5,522 nt of DNA from Nitriliruptorales bacterium. Its GTDB lineage: Bacteria; Actinomycetota; Nitriliruptoria; Euzebyales; Egibacteraceae. Of this stretch, positions 1-5,393 are shown one piece after another; within the stretch, counting starts at the first letter, position 1, and each line of letters starts with the position of its first letter. A model generated the notes under the pieces. That model was not told where the DNA came from. It was given only the letters and a program-made list of their open reading frames with translations, and did no database searches. A program made the translations under genes and the position numbers. Location: the NCBI GenBank assembly GCA_007119305.1, contig SKPY01000234.1, positions 1-5,522 on the forward strand, read 5' to 3'.

Positions 1-268
1 CCTCGACGACCTCGAACAGCCCGCCGCGGGAGTTGAGGCGCTCCTGGCGCCACAGGCTCGGGTTCACCGTCTCCGGCGGGTCGCCGTCGACGAAGTCGAA
101 CGCCTCCGAGCTCCACGCCGGACGGTCGCCGGCCGCGGTCATGACCGTGGCGGGCAGCGGCGCGATGAACCCCCGCTCGGCGAGCACGAAGTCGGTGGTG
201 TCGTCGAAGGGAAGCCTTCCCGACAACGCAGCGTTCGCCTCCCGGGTGGCCTGAGTCGCCTCGGACAT
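1..268 (-). CDS. Alkyl/aryl sulfatase (SdsA/BDS1-like, metallo-beta-lactamase fold), N-terminal part
   Basis: Minus-strand gene running off the left edge; 89 residues are visible from the ATG at 268-266. The family hydrolyses alkyl sulfate esters such as SDS to alcohol and sulfate with a binuclear zinc centre. The visible part matches the family's N-terminal block: LPFDDTTDF at about residues 19-27, the RGFIAPLP stretch at 32-39, and above all TVNPSLWRQERLN at 67-79 followed by GLFEVV, which in the family precedes the YQVRG segment and the catalytic domain. The zinc-binding HxHxDH motif would lie beyond the window and cannot be checked. No secretion signal is visible, so a cytoplasmic enzyme is more likely than a periplasmic SdsA1-type one. 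The start is fixed by a strong Shine-Dalgarno sequence a few bases upstream. It is transcribed away from the rest of the cluster. Family assignment comes from recalled motif patterns, not a search. Confidence 0.87.
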   Translation of the reverse strand, partial: MSEATQATREANAALSGRLPFDDTTDFVLAERGFIAPLPATVMTAAGDRPAWSSEAFDFVDGDPPETVNPSLWRQERLNSRGGLFEVVE

Positions 269-272
269 GATG

Positions 273-280
273 TCCTCCTT
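273..280 (-). promoter_or_regulatory. Ribosome binding site of the alkyl sulfatase gene
   Basis: Read on the minus strand, AAGGAGGA lies four bases before the ATG at 268-266. This near-perfect Shine-Dalgarno sequence decides the start codon of the sulfatase gene and suggests efficient translation. Confidence 0.75.
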
Positions 281-300
281 GTCGCTCTCGATCGCTCTCG
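281..300. repeat. Tandem 10-bp direct repeat upstream of the sulfatase gene
   Basis: TCGCTCTCG occurs at 282-290 and again at 292-300, a 10-bp period, so the copies lie on the same DNA face about one helical turn apart. The repeat sits just upstream of the sulfatase Shine-Dalgarno sequence, within its likely 5' leader or promoter region. It could be a paired binding site for a regulator or a chance tandem duplication. There is no further evidence for either. Confidence 0.4.
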
Positions 301-453
301 CAGCTCATCGGCCGCCTCGGCACGGTCTGGGTGCCTGCCCGGCCACGGTGGTTGCCACGCTCGCAGACGACTTGGGCTGCGTCGTCATCCGGACGGGGTG
401 AGGTGCTTGGTCCCGTCTCGCAGCCGGCCGTTCGCGTGCCTCCGTGGCGACGC

Positions 454-633
454 TCACCCTGAGCGCGCGGCGCCAGCCGCGGCCGGCGGGGGCTCGTCGT
501 CGTCCGGCGTAGCGGTAGACCAACGTCGTAGCTCTTCGCGTAGTCCGTGGAGCGACGTGGTCCCCTCGCTGATCCGGGTCAGCACGCAGTTCTCGATCTG
601 CTGGTGGACGAGGGCCGCAGAGGCGAACCTCAC
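454..633 (-). CDS. Possible small protein of unknown function (59 aa)
   Basis: A minus-strand frame from a GTG at 633-631 to TGA at 456-454 would encode 59 residues. It does not resemble a family I know. In its favour, the first half reads like a real soluble helical protein (for example LVHQQIENCVLTRI, then LHGLREELRRW) and its third codon positions are mostly G or C. The second half is an acidic, Pro/Ala-rich tail (PDDDEPPPAAAG). Against it, the only usable start sits inside the right-hand part of a stem-loop, GGAAGG directly abuts the GTG with no normal spacing, and an in-frame stop lies at 663-661. It could be a genuine small protein with a leaderless start, the remnant of a larger gene, or chance. 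Confidence 0.25.
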   Translation of the reverse strand: MRFASAALVHQQIENCVLTRISEGTTSLHGLREELRRWSTATPDDDEPPPAAAGAARSG

Positions 634-652
634 CCTTCCGGGGTGAGGTTCG
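624..652. promoter_or_regulatory. Perfect 12-bp inverted repeat, candidate operator or hairpin
   Basis: CGAACCTCACCC (624-635) and its exact complement GGGTGAGGTTCG (641-652) are separated by the five bases TTCCG. As RNA this makes a stable 12-bp hairpin, but no T-run follows on either strand, so an intrinsic terminator in the classical sense is unlikely. It ends 70 bp before the ATG of the HdeD-like gene, a position where a promoter-overlapping operator or a 5' leader hairpin would lie. The arm contains the 10-bp motif found again at 395-404 and 4870-4879. Confidence 0.5.
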
Positions 653-710
653 GCGTCGGGTCAGCACCTACGGTCGAGATGCGGCAGCGGGCTGCAGGAA
701 CCAACGACCG

Positions 711-720
711 AGAGGAAAGG
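711..720 (+). promoter_or_regulatory. Ribosome binding site of the HdeD-like gene
   Basis: The purine-rich AGAGGAAAGG ends two bases before the ATG at 723, with its GAGG core seven bases away. This supports the chosen start over others in the region. Confidence 0.6.
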
Positions 721-722
721 CC

Positions 723-1319
723 ATGGGAAGCGACACGGACGTCGGCTCGCCGACGCTCGAGCACCGTCGGACTCGCTGGGACATCGTCCTCGGCCTCCTC
801 TTGGTCATCGCGGGCGCGGTCGTGCTGGCGCACGTCGCCATCGCCAGCCTGGTGTCCATCCTGTTCATCGGCTGGATGCTCGTCGCCGGCGGTATCACCC
901 TCGCCGTGACGGCGCTCTTCGGCTGGAACTCCGGGCGCCGCTGGGACCTGGCCGCCGGGGCGCTCCTCGTCGTCCTGGGGGTCGGCTTCCTGCGCAACCC
1001 CGGGGCCGGTCTCCTCGTCCTCACCCTGCTGGCCGGCTCGCTGCTCATCGTCGGCGGCATCATCAGGATCGTCGCAGCCTTCCAGCCTGGCGCACCGCGG
1101 GCGGCGCTGGTCGTCAACGGCGTGTTGACGCTCCTTCTCGGCCTCATGGTGCTCAACCGCTGGCCGGTCTCGGCGCTCTGGTTCCTCGGCACCATCCTGG
1201 GTGTCCAGCTCATCCTTGACGGCTTCACCACCGCCCTGAGCGGACGCATCCGGGTCACGCGGCCATCACCTGACGACGTGCCGCTGGTGCAGCCTAAGAA
1301 ATCCGGCGCACGGGCGTGA
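723..1319 (+). CDS. HdeD-family (DUF308) membrane protein
   Basis: A 198-residue integral membrane protein of the HdeD/DUF308 family. In E. coli HdeD is linked to acid resistance at high cell density; the biochemical activity of the family is unknown and actinobacterial members are mostly uncharacterised. A short hydrophilic N-terminus with HRRTRWD (14-20) leads into about six hydrophobic segments, near residues 21-38, 42-66, 75-90, 97-118, 127-144 and 150-171, in the paired-helix hairpin pattern of the family. FLRNPGAG at 89-96 matches the short NP-containing loop typical of DUF308 repeats. The polar tail (172-198) is Arg/Lys-rich and presumably cytoplasmic. The ATG follows AGAGGAAAGG at 711-720. 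The last bases overlap the GTG of the next gene by 4 bp, which suggests translational coupling. It is the first gene of the probable operon. Confidence 0.85.
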   Translation: MGSDTDVGSPTLEHRRTRWDIVLGLLLVIAGAVVLAHVAIASLVSILFIGWMLVAGGITLAVTALFGWNSGRRWDLAAGALLVVLGVGFLRNPGAGLLVLTLLAGSLLIVGGIIRIVAAFQPGAPRAALVVNGVLTLLLGLMVLNRWPVSALWFLGTILGVQLILDGFTTALSGRIRVTRPSPDDVPLVQPKKSGARA

Positions 1320-2755
1320 GCGGCGGGTCGGTGAGGGCGTCCCCCGAGCCGTGGACGACGCAGGACGGCAACGAGCCACGCGCCTGGTCGATGGACGGCG
1401 TCACCTTCGAGTACCGCAGCCCCATCGCAGCGCCCGTGCGTCTGGGGGGATACGTGCTGATCACGGCCCGCGGGGGCGAGTACATGGGACAGGTGCTGTC
1501 CAAGGACGTCGTCGACGCCGGCGGGCATCGGGCGGTTCGGGGGCACGGGCGCCTGATCGGGACGGGCGAGGGGGTGCCCTTCGACGACTCGCCCGTCACC
1601 CCGGCGCCTGCTGCGCGCATCCGGGACGCCCTGAGCAGCGGCGCGGCTCGTCTGGACATCGGCACGCTGGTCGTCAACGCCGACGTGCCCGCGGTCCTGC
1701 ACGCGAAGGGCTTCAACCGGCACACGTTCCTGTGCGGGCAGTCAGGCTCCGGCAAGACGTATGCCCTGGGTGTGCTGCTGGAGAATCTGCTGCTGCGCAC
1801 GCGACTCCCCCTGCTGGTCCTCGACCCGAACGGCGACCACGTCCACCTCGGTGTCCCGCGTGGTGACGTGGCGCCTGCGACCGCCGAGGCGTACGCGGCT
1901 GCGGTGGACGGGCTGAGGGTGCTGCACGCCGACGCGGGCGGGGACGCCTCACCGTTGCGGATCCGGCTCAGCGAGCTGGACGCGGCGGGGTCAGCGGCCC
2001 TCCTGCAGCTGGATCCGATCGCCGACCGCGAGGAGTACAACGCGCTGCTCCACGTCCTCTCCAGCGCGTCACACAAGCCCTTCGCATCCGTGGAGGAGGC
2101 GCTCGAGGCGTTCCGGGCGAGTGGCGACCACGTGCTCGAGCTGATCCGCAAGCGCATCGAGAACCTCGGCGTCGACCGCATGACCGCCTGGGCCGGACTC
2201 CAGGCACGCAGCCTCATGGAGGTGTGGGCCCAGGATCAGCCGCGGGCCCTCGTCGCCGACGCCTCGGGCTTCGAGGAACACCGCGAGCGGATGGCGGTCG
2301 CCGTCGCCGTGCTCCAGCAGCTGTGGGCATACAGACGCCGGCGACAGCCGCTGCTCCTGGTCGTCGACGAGGCCCACGACGTGTGCCCAGCCCAGCCTGC
2401 AGATCCGCTGCAGCGGCTGGCGATGGAGCTGTTCGCCCGGATCGCCGGCGAGGGCCGCAAGTACGGCATCCATCTGCTGCTCGCCTCGCAGCGGCCCGAC
2501 AAGCTCCCGGACAACGTGCTGACCCAGTGCGACAACCTCATGCTGATGCGCGTGAACTCGGCCGCTGACCGTCAGGCGCTGGCGGCGCGGTTCGGATTCG
2601 TGGCGCCCAGCTTGATCGAGATGGCCGGGACCTTCGAGCTCGGTGAGTCGCTCGTCGCCGGCCGGATCGCCCCTGAGCCGCTCCTGGCCCGCACCGGGAC
2701 GCGGCTGACACCGGAAGGCGGCGCGGACGTCCCCACCGACTGGGCCGTGGGATGA
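1316..2755 (+). CDS. HerA-like (DUF87) hexameric ATPase
   Basis: A 479-residue ATPase of the HerA/FtsK superfamily, close to archaeal and bacterial HerA-like DUF87 proteins. In archaea HerA is a hexameric DNA translocase working with the nuclease NurA in end resection; in bacteria many relatives serve defence or unknown roles. Domains in order: a HAS-barrel-like N-terminal segment (about 28-85, with GGYVLIT and EYMGQV), a Walker A GQSGSGKT at 141-148, LLVLDPNGDHVHL at 166-178, a mostly helical insertion (about 190-330), a Walker B LLLVVDEAH at 346-354, and the sensor block LLASQRPDKLPDNVLTQCDN at 388-407 followed by NSAADRQAL (414-422), where HerA proteins carry a trans-acting arginine. All key ATPase residues are present, so it should be active. 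The GTG start overlaps the previous stop by 4 bp (GTGA); no good Shine-Dalgarno sequence is visible, and an ATG at 1391 (residue 26) is an alternative. No NurA-like nuclease lies in the window. Confidence 0.85.
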   Translation: MSGGSVRASPEPWTTQDGNEPRAWSMDGVTFEYRSPIAAPVRLGGYVLITARGGEYMGQVLSKDVVDAGGHRAVRGHGRLIGTGEGVPFDDSPVTPAPAARIRDALSSGAARLDIGTLVVNADVPAVLHAKGFNRHTFLCGQSGSGKTYALGVLLENLLLRTRLPLLVLDPNGDHVHLGVPRGDVAPATAEAYAAAVDGLRVLHADAGGDASPLRIRLSELDAAGSAALLQLDPIADREEYNALLHVLSSASHKPFASVEEALEAFRASGDHVLELIRKRIENLGVDRMTAWAGLQARSLMEVWAQDQPRALVADASGFEEHRERMAVAVAVLQQLWAYRRRRQPLLLVVDEAHDVCPAQPADPLQRLAMELFARIAGEGRKYGIHLLLASQRPDKLPDNVLTQCDNLMLMRVNSAADRQALAARFGFVAPSLIEMAGTFELGESLVAGRIAPEPLLARTGTRLTPEGGADVPTDWAVG

Positions 2756-3948
2756 CCGGCAGGTGCCCCGGGGTGGTGAGCACGGCGAGCGCCCTTGCGC
2801 TCCTGCTTGCCGCGGTCGCCACGAACGGCAGCCGTCCGAGTGCAGCCAGCCCCGGTCGCGGACGGATCAGCCAGCTGGCCGGGACGATCAGCAACCGCGT
2901 TCTCGAAGGACTCGATCCGGATGTCGTGGTCGAACGTCTCGACATCAACGTGTTGCTGGCCCGGGTGGACGTGGGCGTCTTGCTGGACCGGGTGGACGTC
3001 GACACCTTGCTGGCTCGGGTGGACGTGGACGCCTTGCTGCTGCGCGTCGACGTGAACGCCCTGCTCGAACGTGCTGACGTCAACGAGCTCCTCAAGCGGG
3101 TCGATGTCGACGCGATCCTCGCGGGCATCGACGTCAACGCGGTCACGGGGCGCGTCGACCTCGAGCGCATGCTGGACGGCGTCGACCTGCAGCGCCTCGC
3201 GAGACGTGCTGGACTGCCCGAGCTGATCGCCGACAGCACGGGGCAGGTCGCGGGTTCGGCGTTGGACCTGGCCCGCCGGCAGCTGGTCGGCCTGGACGTC
3301 GGCATCGGTCGGCTGATCCACCGCCTCCTCGGCCGTGATCCGGACACGCTCCCCACCGGTCCCGCCGCCCTGGTCGCGAGCGGCCGGGAGCGCATCGAGC
3401 CCCCCGAACCGACACGGTCGCGCGTCAGAGCCAGGATGGAGGTGAGCGGCTTCTATGCCGGCGCGGTCAGCCGCGTGCTCGCCTGCGGCGGGGACGTGGC
3501 GCTGGCGACCTCGAGCTTCGCCGTCGGTGTGGCAACCCTGCTCTGGTTCCTCAGCACGCTGTGGGGTGTCGTGCTCGGCACGGGCCCGCGCGCTGGACCC
3601 TGGTGGACGGTCGCGCTGGGCGCTTGGCTGATGCTGTACTGGTCCGTCTCCACGGCGCTCGCCGGCCGGACACCGGTGATGCTGCTCGCTGGGCTGCGGG
3701 TCGTTTCCCGGGACGGGAGCCCGTTGCGCCCGCGCCAGGCGCTGTTGCGGACGGCATGCCTGCCGTTGAGCCTGCTGGCCTTCGGTGCTGGAGCGGCGTG
3801 GATGGTGGTGGATCGGGAGCGGAGGGGGCTGCACGACCTCGTCGCCGGTTCGACCGTCGTGTACGACTGGGGCGGTCGGCCGGCGGACATGCCCACTCCC
3901 GTCGCGCGCTGGATCGCCGCTCACAGCGACGGTCGGGAGTCTCGATGA
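2752..3948 (+). CDS. RDD-family membrane protein with N-terminal 9-residue repeats
   Basis: A 398-residue protein in three parts. Residues about 8-24 form a hydrophobic segment that could be a signal anchor. Residues 54-152 are eleven tandem 9-residue repeats of pattern VDV(N/D)xLLxR. A linker (about 153-230, including SALDLARRQLVGLDVGIGRL) leads to a C-terminal RDD domain. That domain shows the name-giving residues R241 (VSRVLA), D248 (GGDVAL) and D362 (LHDLVAGS), the GRTPVMLLAGLRVV stretch (305-318), and hydrophobic segments near 250-275, 284-303 and 334-352. RDD proteins are multi-helix membrane proteins, a few implicated in ion exchange or transport; most have no known role. I recall other actinobacterial RDD proteins with similar N-terminal repeats, but their function is unknown to me. 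The ATG overlaps the ATPase stop (ATGA), implying coupling. GTG codons at 2773 and 2776 are alternative starts. Confidence 0.85.
   Translation: MTGRCPGVVSTASALALLLAAVATNGSRPSAASPGRGRISQLAGTISNRVLEGLDPDVVVERLDINVLLARVDVGVLLDRVDVDTLLARVDVDALLLRVDVNALLERADVNELLKRVDVDAILAGIDVNAVTGRVDLERMLDGVDLQRLARRAGLPELIADSTGQVAGSALDLARRQLVGLDVGIGRLIHRLLGRDPDTLPTGPAALVASGRERIEPPEPTRSRVRARMEVSGFYAGAVSRVLACGGDVALATSSFAVGVATLLWFLSTLWGVVLGTGPRAGPWWTVALGAWLMLYWSVSTALAGRTPVMLLAGLRVVSRDGSPLRPRQALLRTACLPLSLLAFGAGAAWMVVDRERRGLHDLVAGSTVVYDWGGRPADMPTPVARWIAAHSDGRESR
2911..3207 (+). repeat. Eleven 27-bp coding repeats (9-residue unit) in the RDD gene
   Basis: The units begin at LDPDVVVER (residues 54-62) and run without gaps through LDINVLLAR, VDVGVLLDR, VDVDTLLAR, VDVDALLLR, VDVNALLER, ADVNELLKR, VDVDAILAG, IDVNAVTGR and VDLERMLDG to VDLQRLARR (144-152). 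Asp at position 2 is invariant, hydrophobic residues hold positions 1 and 3 (a Pro in the first unit), and Leu or another hydrophobic residue favours positions 6 and 7. The DNA of units 3-5 is closely similar while outer units differ in codon use. This indicates past tandem duplication followed by selection on the protein rather than recent slippage. Confidence 0.9.
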
Positions 3949-4167
3949 GCCGGCGAACACCTCGCGCTCGCCGTGGCCGGCCTGGCCGCGCAGCTGCGCT
4001 CGGCGGACACCCGCCGCGGGACGCTGGCACAGGCCTGGGGCGCTGAGGGCGGCCAGCAGGTGGGCGCCACGCGGCCCGGGTGAGGCGGTCGTCGACGCCA
4101 GCGCGGATCTGCGGGCGCTCGCGCGTAGGGTCCACGCCGGTGCCACACGGAGAGAGGAGGCGGCAGG
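3945..4167 (+). pseudogene. Gap with a coding-like but frame-interrupted stretch; possible decayed small gene
   Basis: No intact gene fits here, yet the DNA does not look non-coding. An ATGA overlap at 3945-3948 mirrors the other gene junctions in the operon, but the frame it opens gives only 33 Arg/Pro/Gly-rich codons with poor third-position G/C. The adjacent frame (3949-4083) is far more protein-like, with 41 of 44 third positions G or C, reading for example LALAVAGLAAQLRSADTRR and TLAQAWGAEGGQQ before TGA at 4081. One base further on, another frame continues plausibly (EAVVDASADLRALARRV, 4082-4132). Two small indels after the ATGA would join these into a helical protein of about 70 residues. 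A broken gene, a sequencing error, or chance in high-GC DNA are all possible. I recognise no family. Confidence 0.27.
4151..4160 (+). promoter_or_regulatory. Ribosome binding site of the GAP-family gene
   Basis: AGAGAGGAGG lies seven bases before the GTG at 4168. This strong Shine-Dalgarno sequence supports a GTG start and independent translation initiation of the downstream gene. Confidence 0.7.
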
Positions 4168-4848
4168 GTGGACAGCCTCTGGGCGGCGCTCGGCCCTTTG
4201 GTGCTGGGCAGCGCGCTGGTGCCCGCGCAGTTCGTCGTGACGATCATGCTGCTCAGGTCGACAGCGGGGGGCCGGCTAGCGGCAGCCGCCTTCATCGCGG
4301 GCATGACGGCCGTCCGCCTGGTGCAGGGCGGCGTCTTCGGGCTCGCGGTCTCGGGATCGAGAGCAGGTGACGACGTCGCGACCGCAACGACGCTGAAGTC
4401 CACGCTGCTCCTCGTCGTGGCGATCCTCCTCCTCGTCATGGCCGTCAGGAAGCTGTTGACGGGCGAGGACCCCGACGCCCCGCCACCGGCGTGGCTGGAA
4501 CGAACCACCAGGATGGGCTCTCGGCAGGCGTTCCTTGCGGGTGCCGGGTTGCTGATCATCGCGCCGAAGTTCTGGGTGTTCACCCTCGGCGCCATCACGG
4601 CGATCCAGGCAGCCGCGCTCGGTCGGCTGGTCGCGGTCATGAGCTTCCTGCTGTTCGTCGCCTTCGCGGTGCTGCCCCTGGTGTCCATCGTGGGCGTCTC
4701 GATGGCGGCCCCGGACCGCTCGGACGAGCTCCTCGAGCGCCTCTCCGCCTGGCTCAAGCGCAACAACCGGACCATCGTGATCGGGGTCGGGCTCGTGTTC
4801 GGCGCGTGGTTCCTCATGCAGGCACTGACCGGACTCGATGTGCTGTGA
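4168..4848 (+). CDS. GAP-family (LysE-like) six-helix membrane protein
   Basis: A 226-residue integral membrane protein. It resembles the actinobacterial GAP family (proteins related to those involved in mycobacterial glycopeptidolipid export), which shares the two-times-three helix architecture of LysE/RhtB-type exporters. Hydrophobic segments fall near residues 5-29, 36-61, 78-95, 121-147, 152-179 and 202-221. They are split by a central hydrophilic loop (97-120, with GEDPDAPPPAWLERTTRMG) and a second charged loop (181-200). The LLIIAPKFWVF stretch (128-138) fits the conserved Pro-containing start of the second half in this family. The transported substrate cannot be read from sequence; a lipid or small solute is only inference. 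The GTG start follows a strong ribosome binding site. It lies 219 bp after the RDD gene, same strand, so it may belong to the same transcript or have its own promoter in the gap. Confidence 0.7.
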   Translation: MDSLWAALGPLVLGSALVPAQFVVTIMLLRSTAGGRLAAAAFIAGMTAVRLVQGGVFGLAVSGSRAGDDVATATTLKSTLLLVVAILLLVMAVRKLLTGEDPDAPPPAWLERTTRMGSRQAFLAGAGLLIIAPKFWVFTLGAITAIQAAALGRLVAVMSFLLFVAFAVLPLVSIVGVSMAAPDRSDELLERLSAWLKRNNRTIVIGVGLVFGAWFLMQALTGLDVL

Positions 4849-4965
4849 CGGTCGCCGGGACGGCGCACAACCTCACCCCGAATGGGCGAAGACCCTTCGA
4901 GCCGCCGAGGTCACGCTGCAGGACCTGACGGGGCCCAGACGGGCGCCCACACCCGAGGAGCGACC
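4849..4965 (+). promoter_or_regulatory. 117-bp intergenic leader with ACCTCACCCC motif
   Basis: The spacer between the GAP-family and DUF6325 genes holds the 10-bp motif ACCTCACCCC at 4870-4879, identical to the complement of copies at 395-404 and 640-649. A short CGCCG/CGGCG hairpin (4853-4865, 3-base loop) sits just after the GAP stop but is too weak and lacks a T-run, so it is not called a terminator. GAGGAG at 4955-4960 is the ribosome binding site of the next gene. The spacer is long enough to hold a promoter, though no boxes are clear. Confidence 0.35.
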
Positions 4966-5382
4966 ATGACCGACGTCTCCTGCCCGATCGACTTCCTCAT
5001 CCTCGAGGTCCCCGCGGGTGCTGTCGGGACCGCGAGCGCGCAGGCACTCGGGGATCTCCTCGAGCGTGACGTGCTCCGGCTCTACGACCTGATGGCTGTC
5101 CACAGGGCTGACGACGGGTCGTGCCGCGAGGTCGAGCTGGCTCGCGGCCCCTTCGCCGCCTTCGCGGGAGCCCGCTCCGGGCTCCTCGGGGACGACGACG
5201 TCGAGGAGGCCGCCAACGCGCTCGAACCGGGCACCGACGCCGTCATCGTCCTCTACGAGAACCGTTGGGCGGCCCCGTTCGTCGCTGCTGCCAGGTCCGA
5301 GGGCATCGAGGTGGTCGCGAGCGCCCGTCTGACCGCACAGGAGATCTTGGATGCACTCGACGCCGTCGAGTCCGAAGCCTGA
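4966..5382 (+). CDS. DUF6325-family protein
   Basis: A 138-residue soluble protein resembling the actinobacterial DUF6325 family, whose function is unknown. The pattern is typical: an N-terminal beta strand PIDFLILEVP (7-16), a helix, the LRLYDLMAVHRADDGS segment (37-52), an acidic stretch LLGDDDVEEAANALEPGTDA (73-92), then VIVLYENRWAAPFVAAAR (93-110) and a final VVASARLTAQEILDAL helix (116-131). It resembles ferredoxin-like small domains with alternating strands and helices and has no membrane segment. The ATG at 4966 is preferred because GAGGAG lies five bases upstream. An in-frame ATG at 4882 would add 28 low-complexity Gly/Arg/Ala-rich residues without a ribosome binding site. The gene is followed after 11 bp by a SHOCT-type gene, a pairing I recall from other Actinomycetota, so the two products may act together. 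Confidence 0.75.
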   Translation: MTDVSCPIDFLILEVPAGAVGTASAQALGDLLERDVLRLYDLMAVHRADDGSCREVELARGPFAAFAGARSGLLGDDDVEEAANALEPGTDAVIVLYENRWAAPFVAAARSEGIEVVASARLTAQEILDALDAVESEA

Positions 5383-5383
5383 C

Positions 5384-5389
5384 AGGAGG
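5384..5389 (+). promoter_or_regulatory. Ribosome binding site of the SHOCT-type gene
   Basis: A perfect AGGAGG lies four bases before the ATG at 5394 and immediately after the DUF6325 stop. This shows the two genes are co-transcribed and the second is well translated. Confidence 0.75.
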
Positions 5390-5393
5390 CACC

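Larger units (their letters stand above)
269..722. other. Divergent intergenic region between sulfatase and hdeD-like gene
   Basis: About 450 bp without a convincing gene. It must contain the promoters of two divergent transcription units: the sulfatase gene to the left and the HdeD-led operon to the right. It holds the tandem repeat at 281-300, copies of GGGGTGAGGT at 395-404 and 640-649, a perfect inverted repeat at 624-652 and a doubtful 59-codon minus-strand ORF at 454-633. I could not place -35/-10 boxes with confidence. The six-frame translations are otherwise rich in Arg, Pro and Ser, as expected of non-coding high-GC DNA. Confidence 0.6.

Noticed and set aside
305..667. 120-codon minus-strand ORF in the divergent intergenic region
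   Set aside because: Arg-dominated composition without any recognisable motif and no ribosome binding site; the other minus frame at 454-633 is the better, though still weak, candidate.
668..1723. 351-codon minus-strand open frame opposite the HdeD-like and ATPase genes
   Set aside because: It is rich in Arg, Pro, Thr and Ser, resembles no family, and lies opposite two clearly recognisable genes; a typical antisense shadow in high-GC DNA.
3945..4046. 33-codon ORF starting at the ATGA overlap with the RDD stop
   Set aside because: The product is almost entirely Arg, Pro, Gly and Ala with poor third-position G/C; the neighbouring frame is much more coding-like.
2572..4146. 524-codon minus-strand open frame opposite the RDD gene
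   Set aside because: Its repeats (VDVDxx-like and VHVHxx) are the antisense reflection of the RDD repeats. The plus-strand reading has the RDD domain and coupled start.
4853..4865. CGCCG-GGA-CGGCG hairpin after the GAP-family gene as terminator
   Set aside because: Only five base pairs, a three-base loop and no T-run; common by chance at this GC content.
3921..4868. 315-codon minus-strand open frame opposite the GAP-family gene
   Set aside because: Low-complexity Ser/Arg/Thr/Pro composition with no recognisable domain; the plus strand encodes a clean six-helix membrane protein with a strong ribosome binding site.
4882..4965. Upstream ATG extending the DUF6325 protein by 28 residues
   Set aside because: The extension is Gly/Arg/Ala-rich and lacks a ribosome binding site, whereas GAGGAG precedes the ATG at 4966 and the protein from there starts as the family does.
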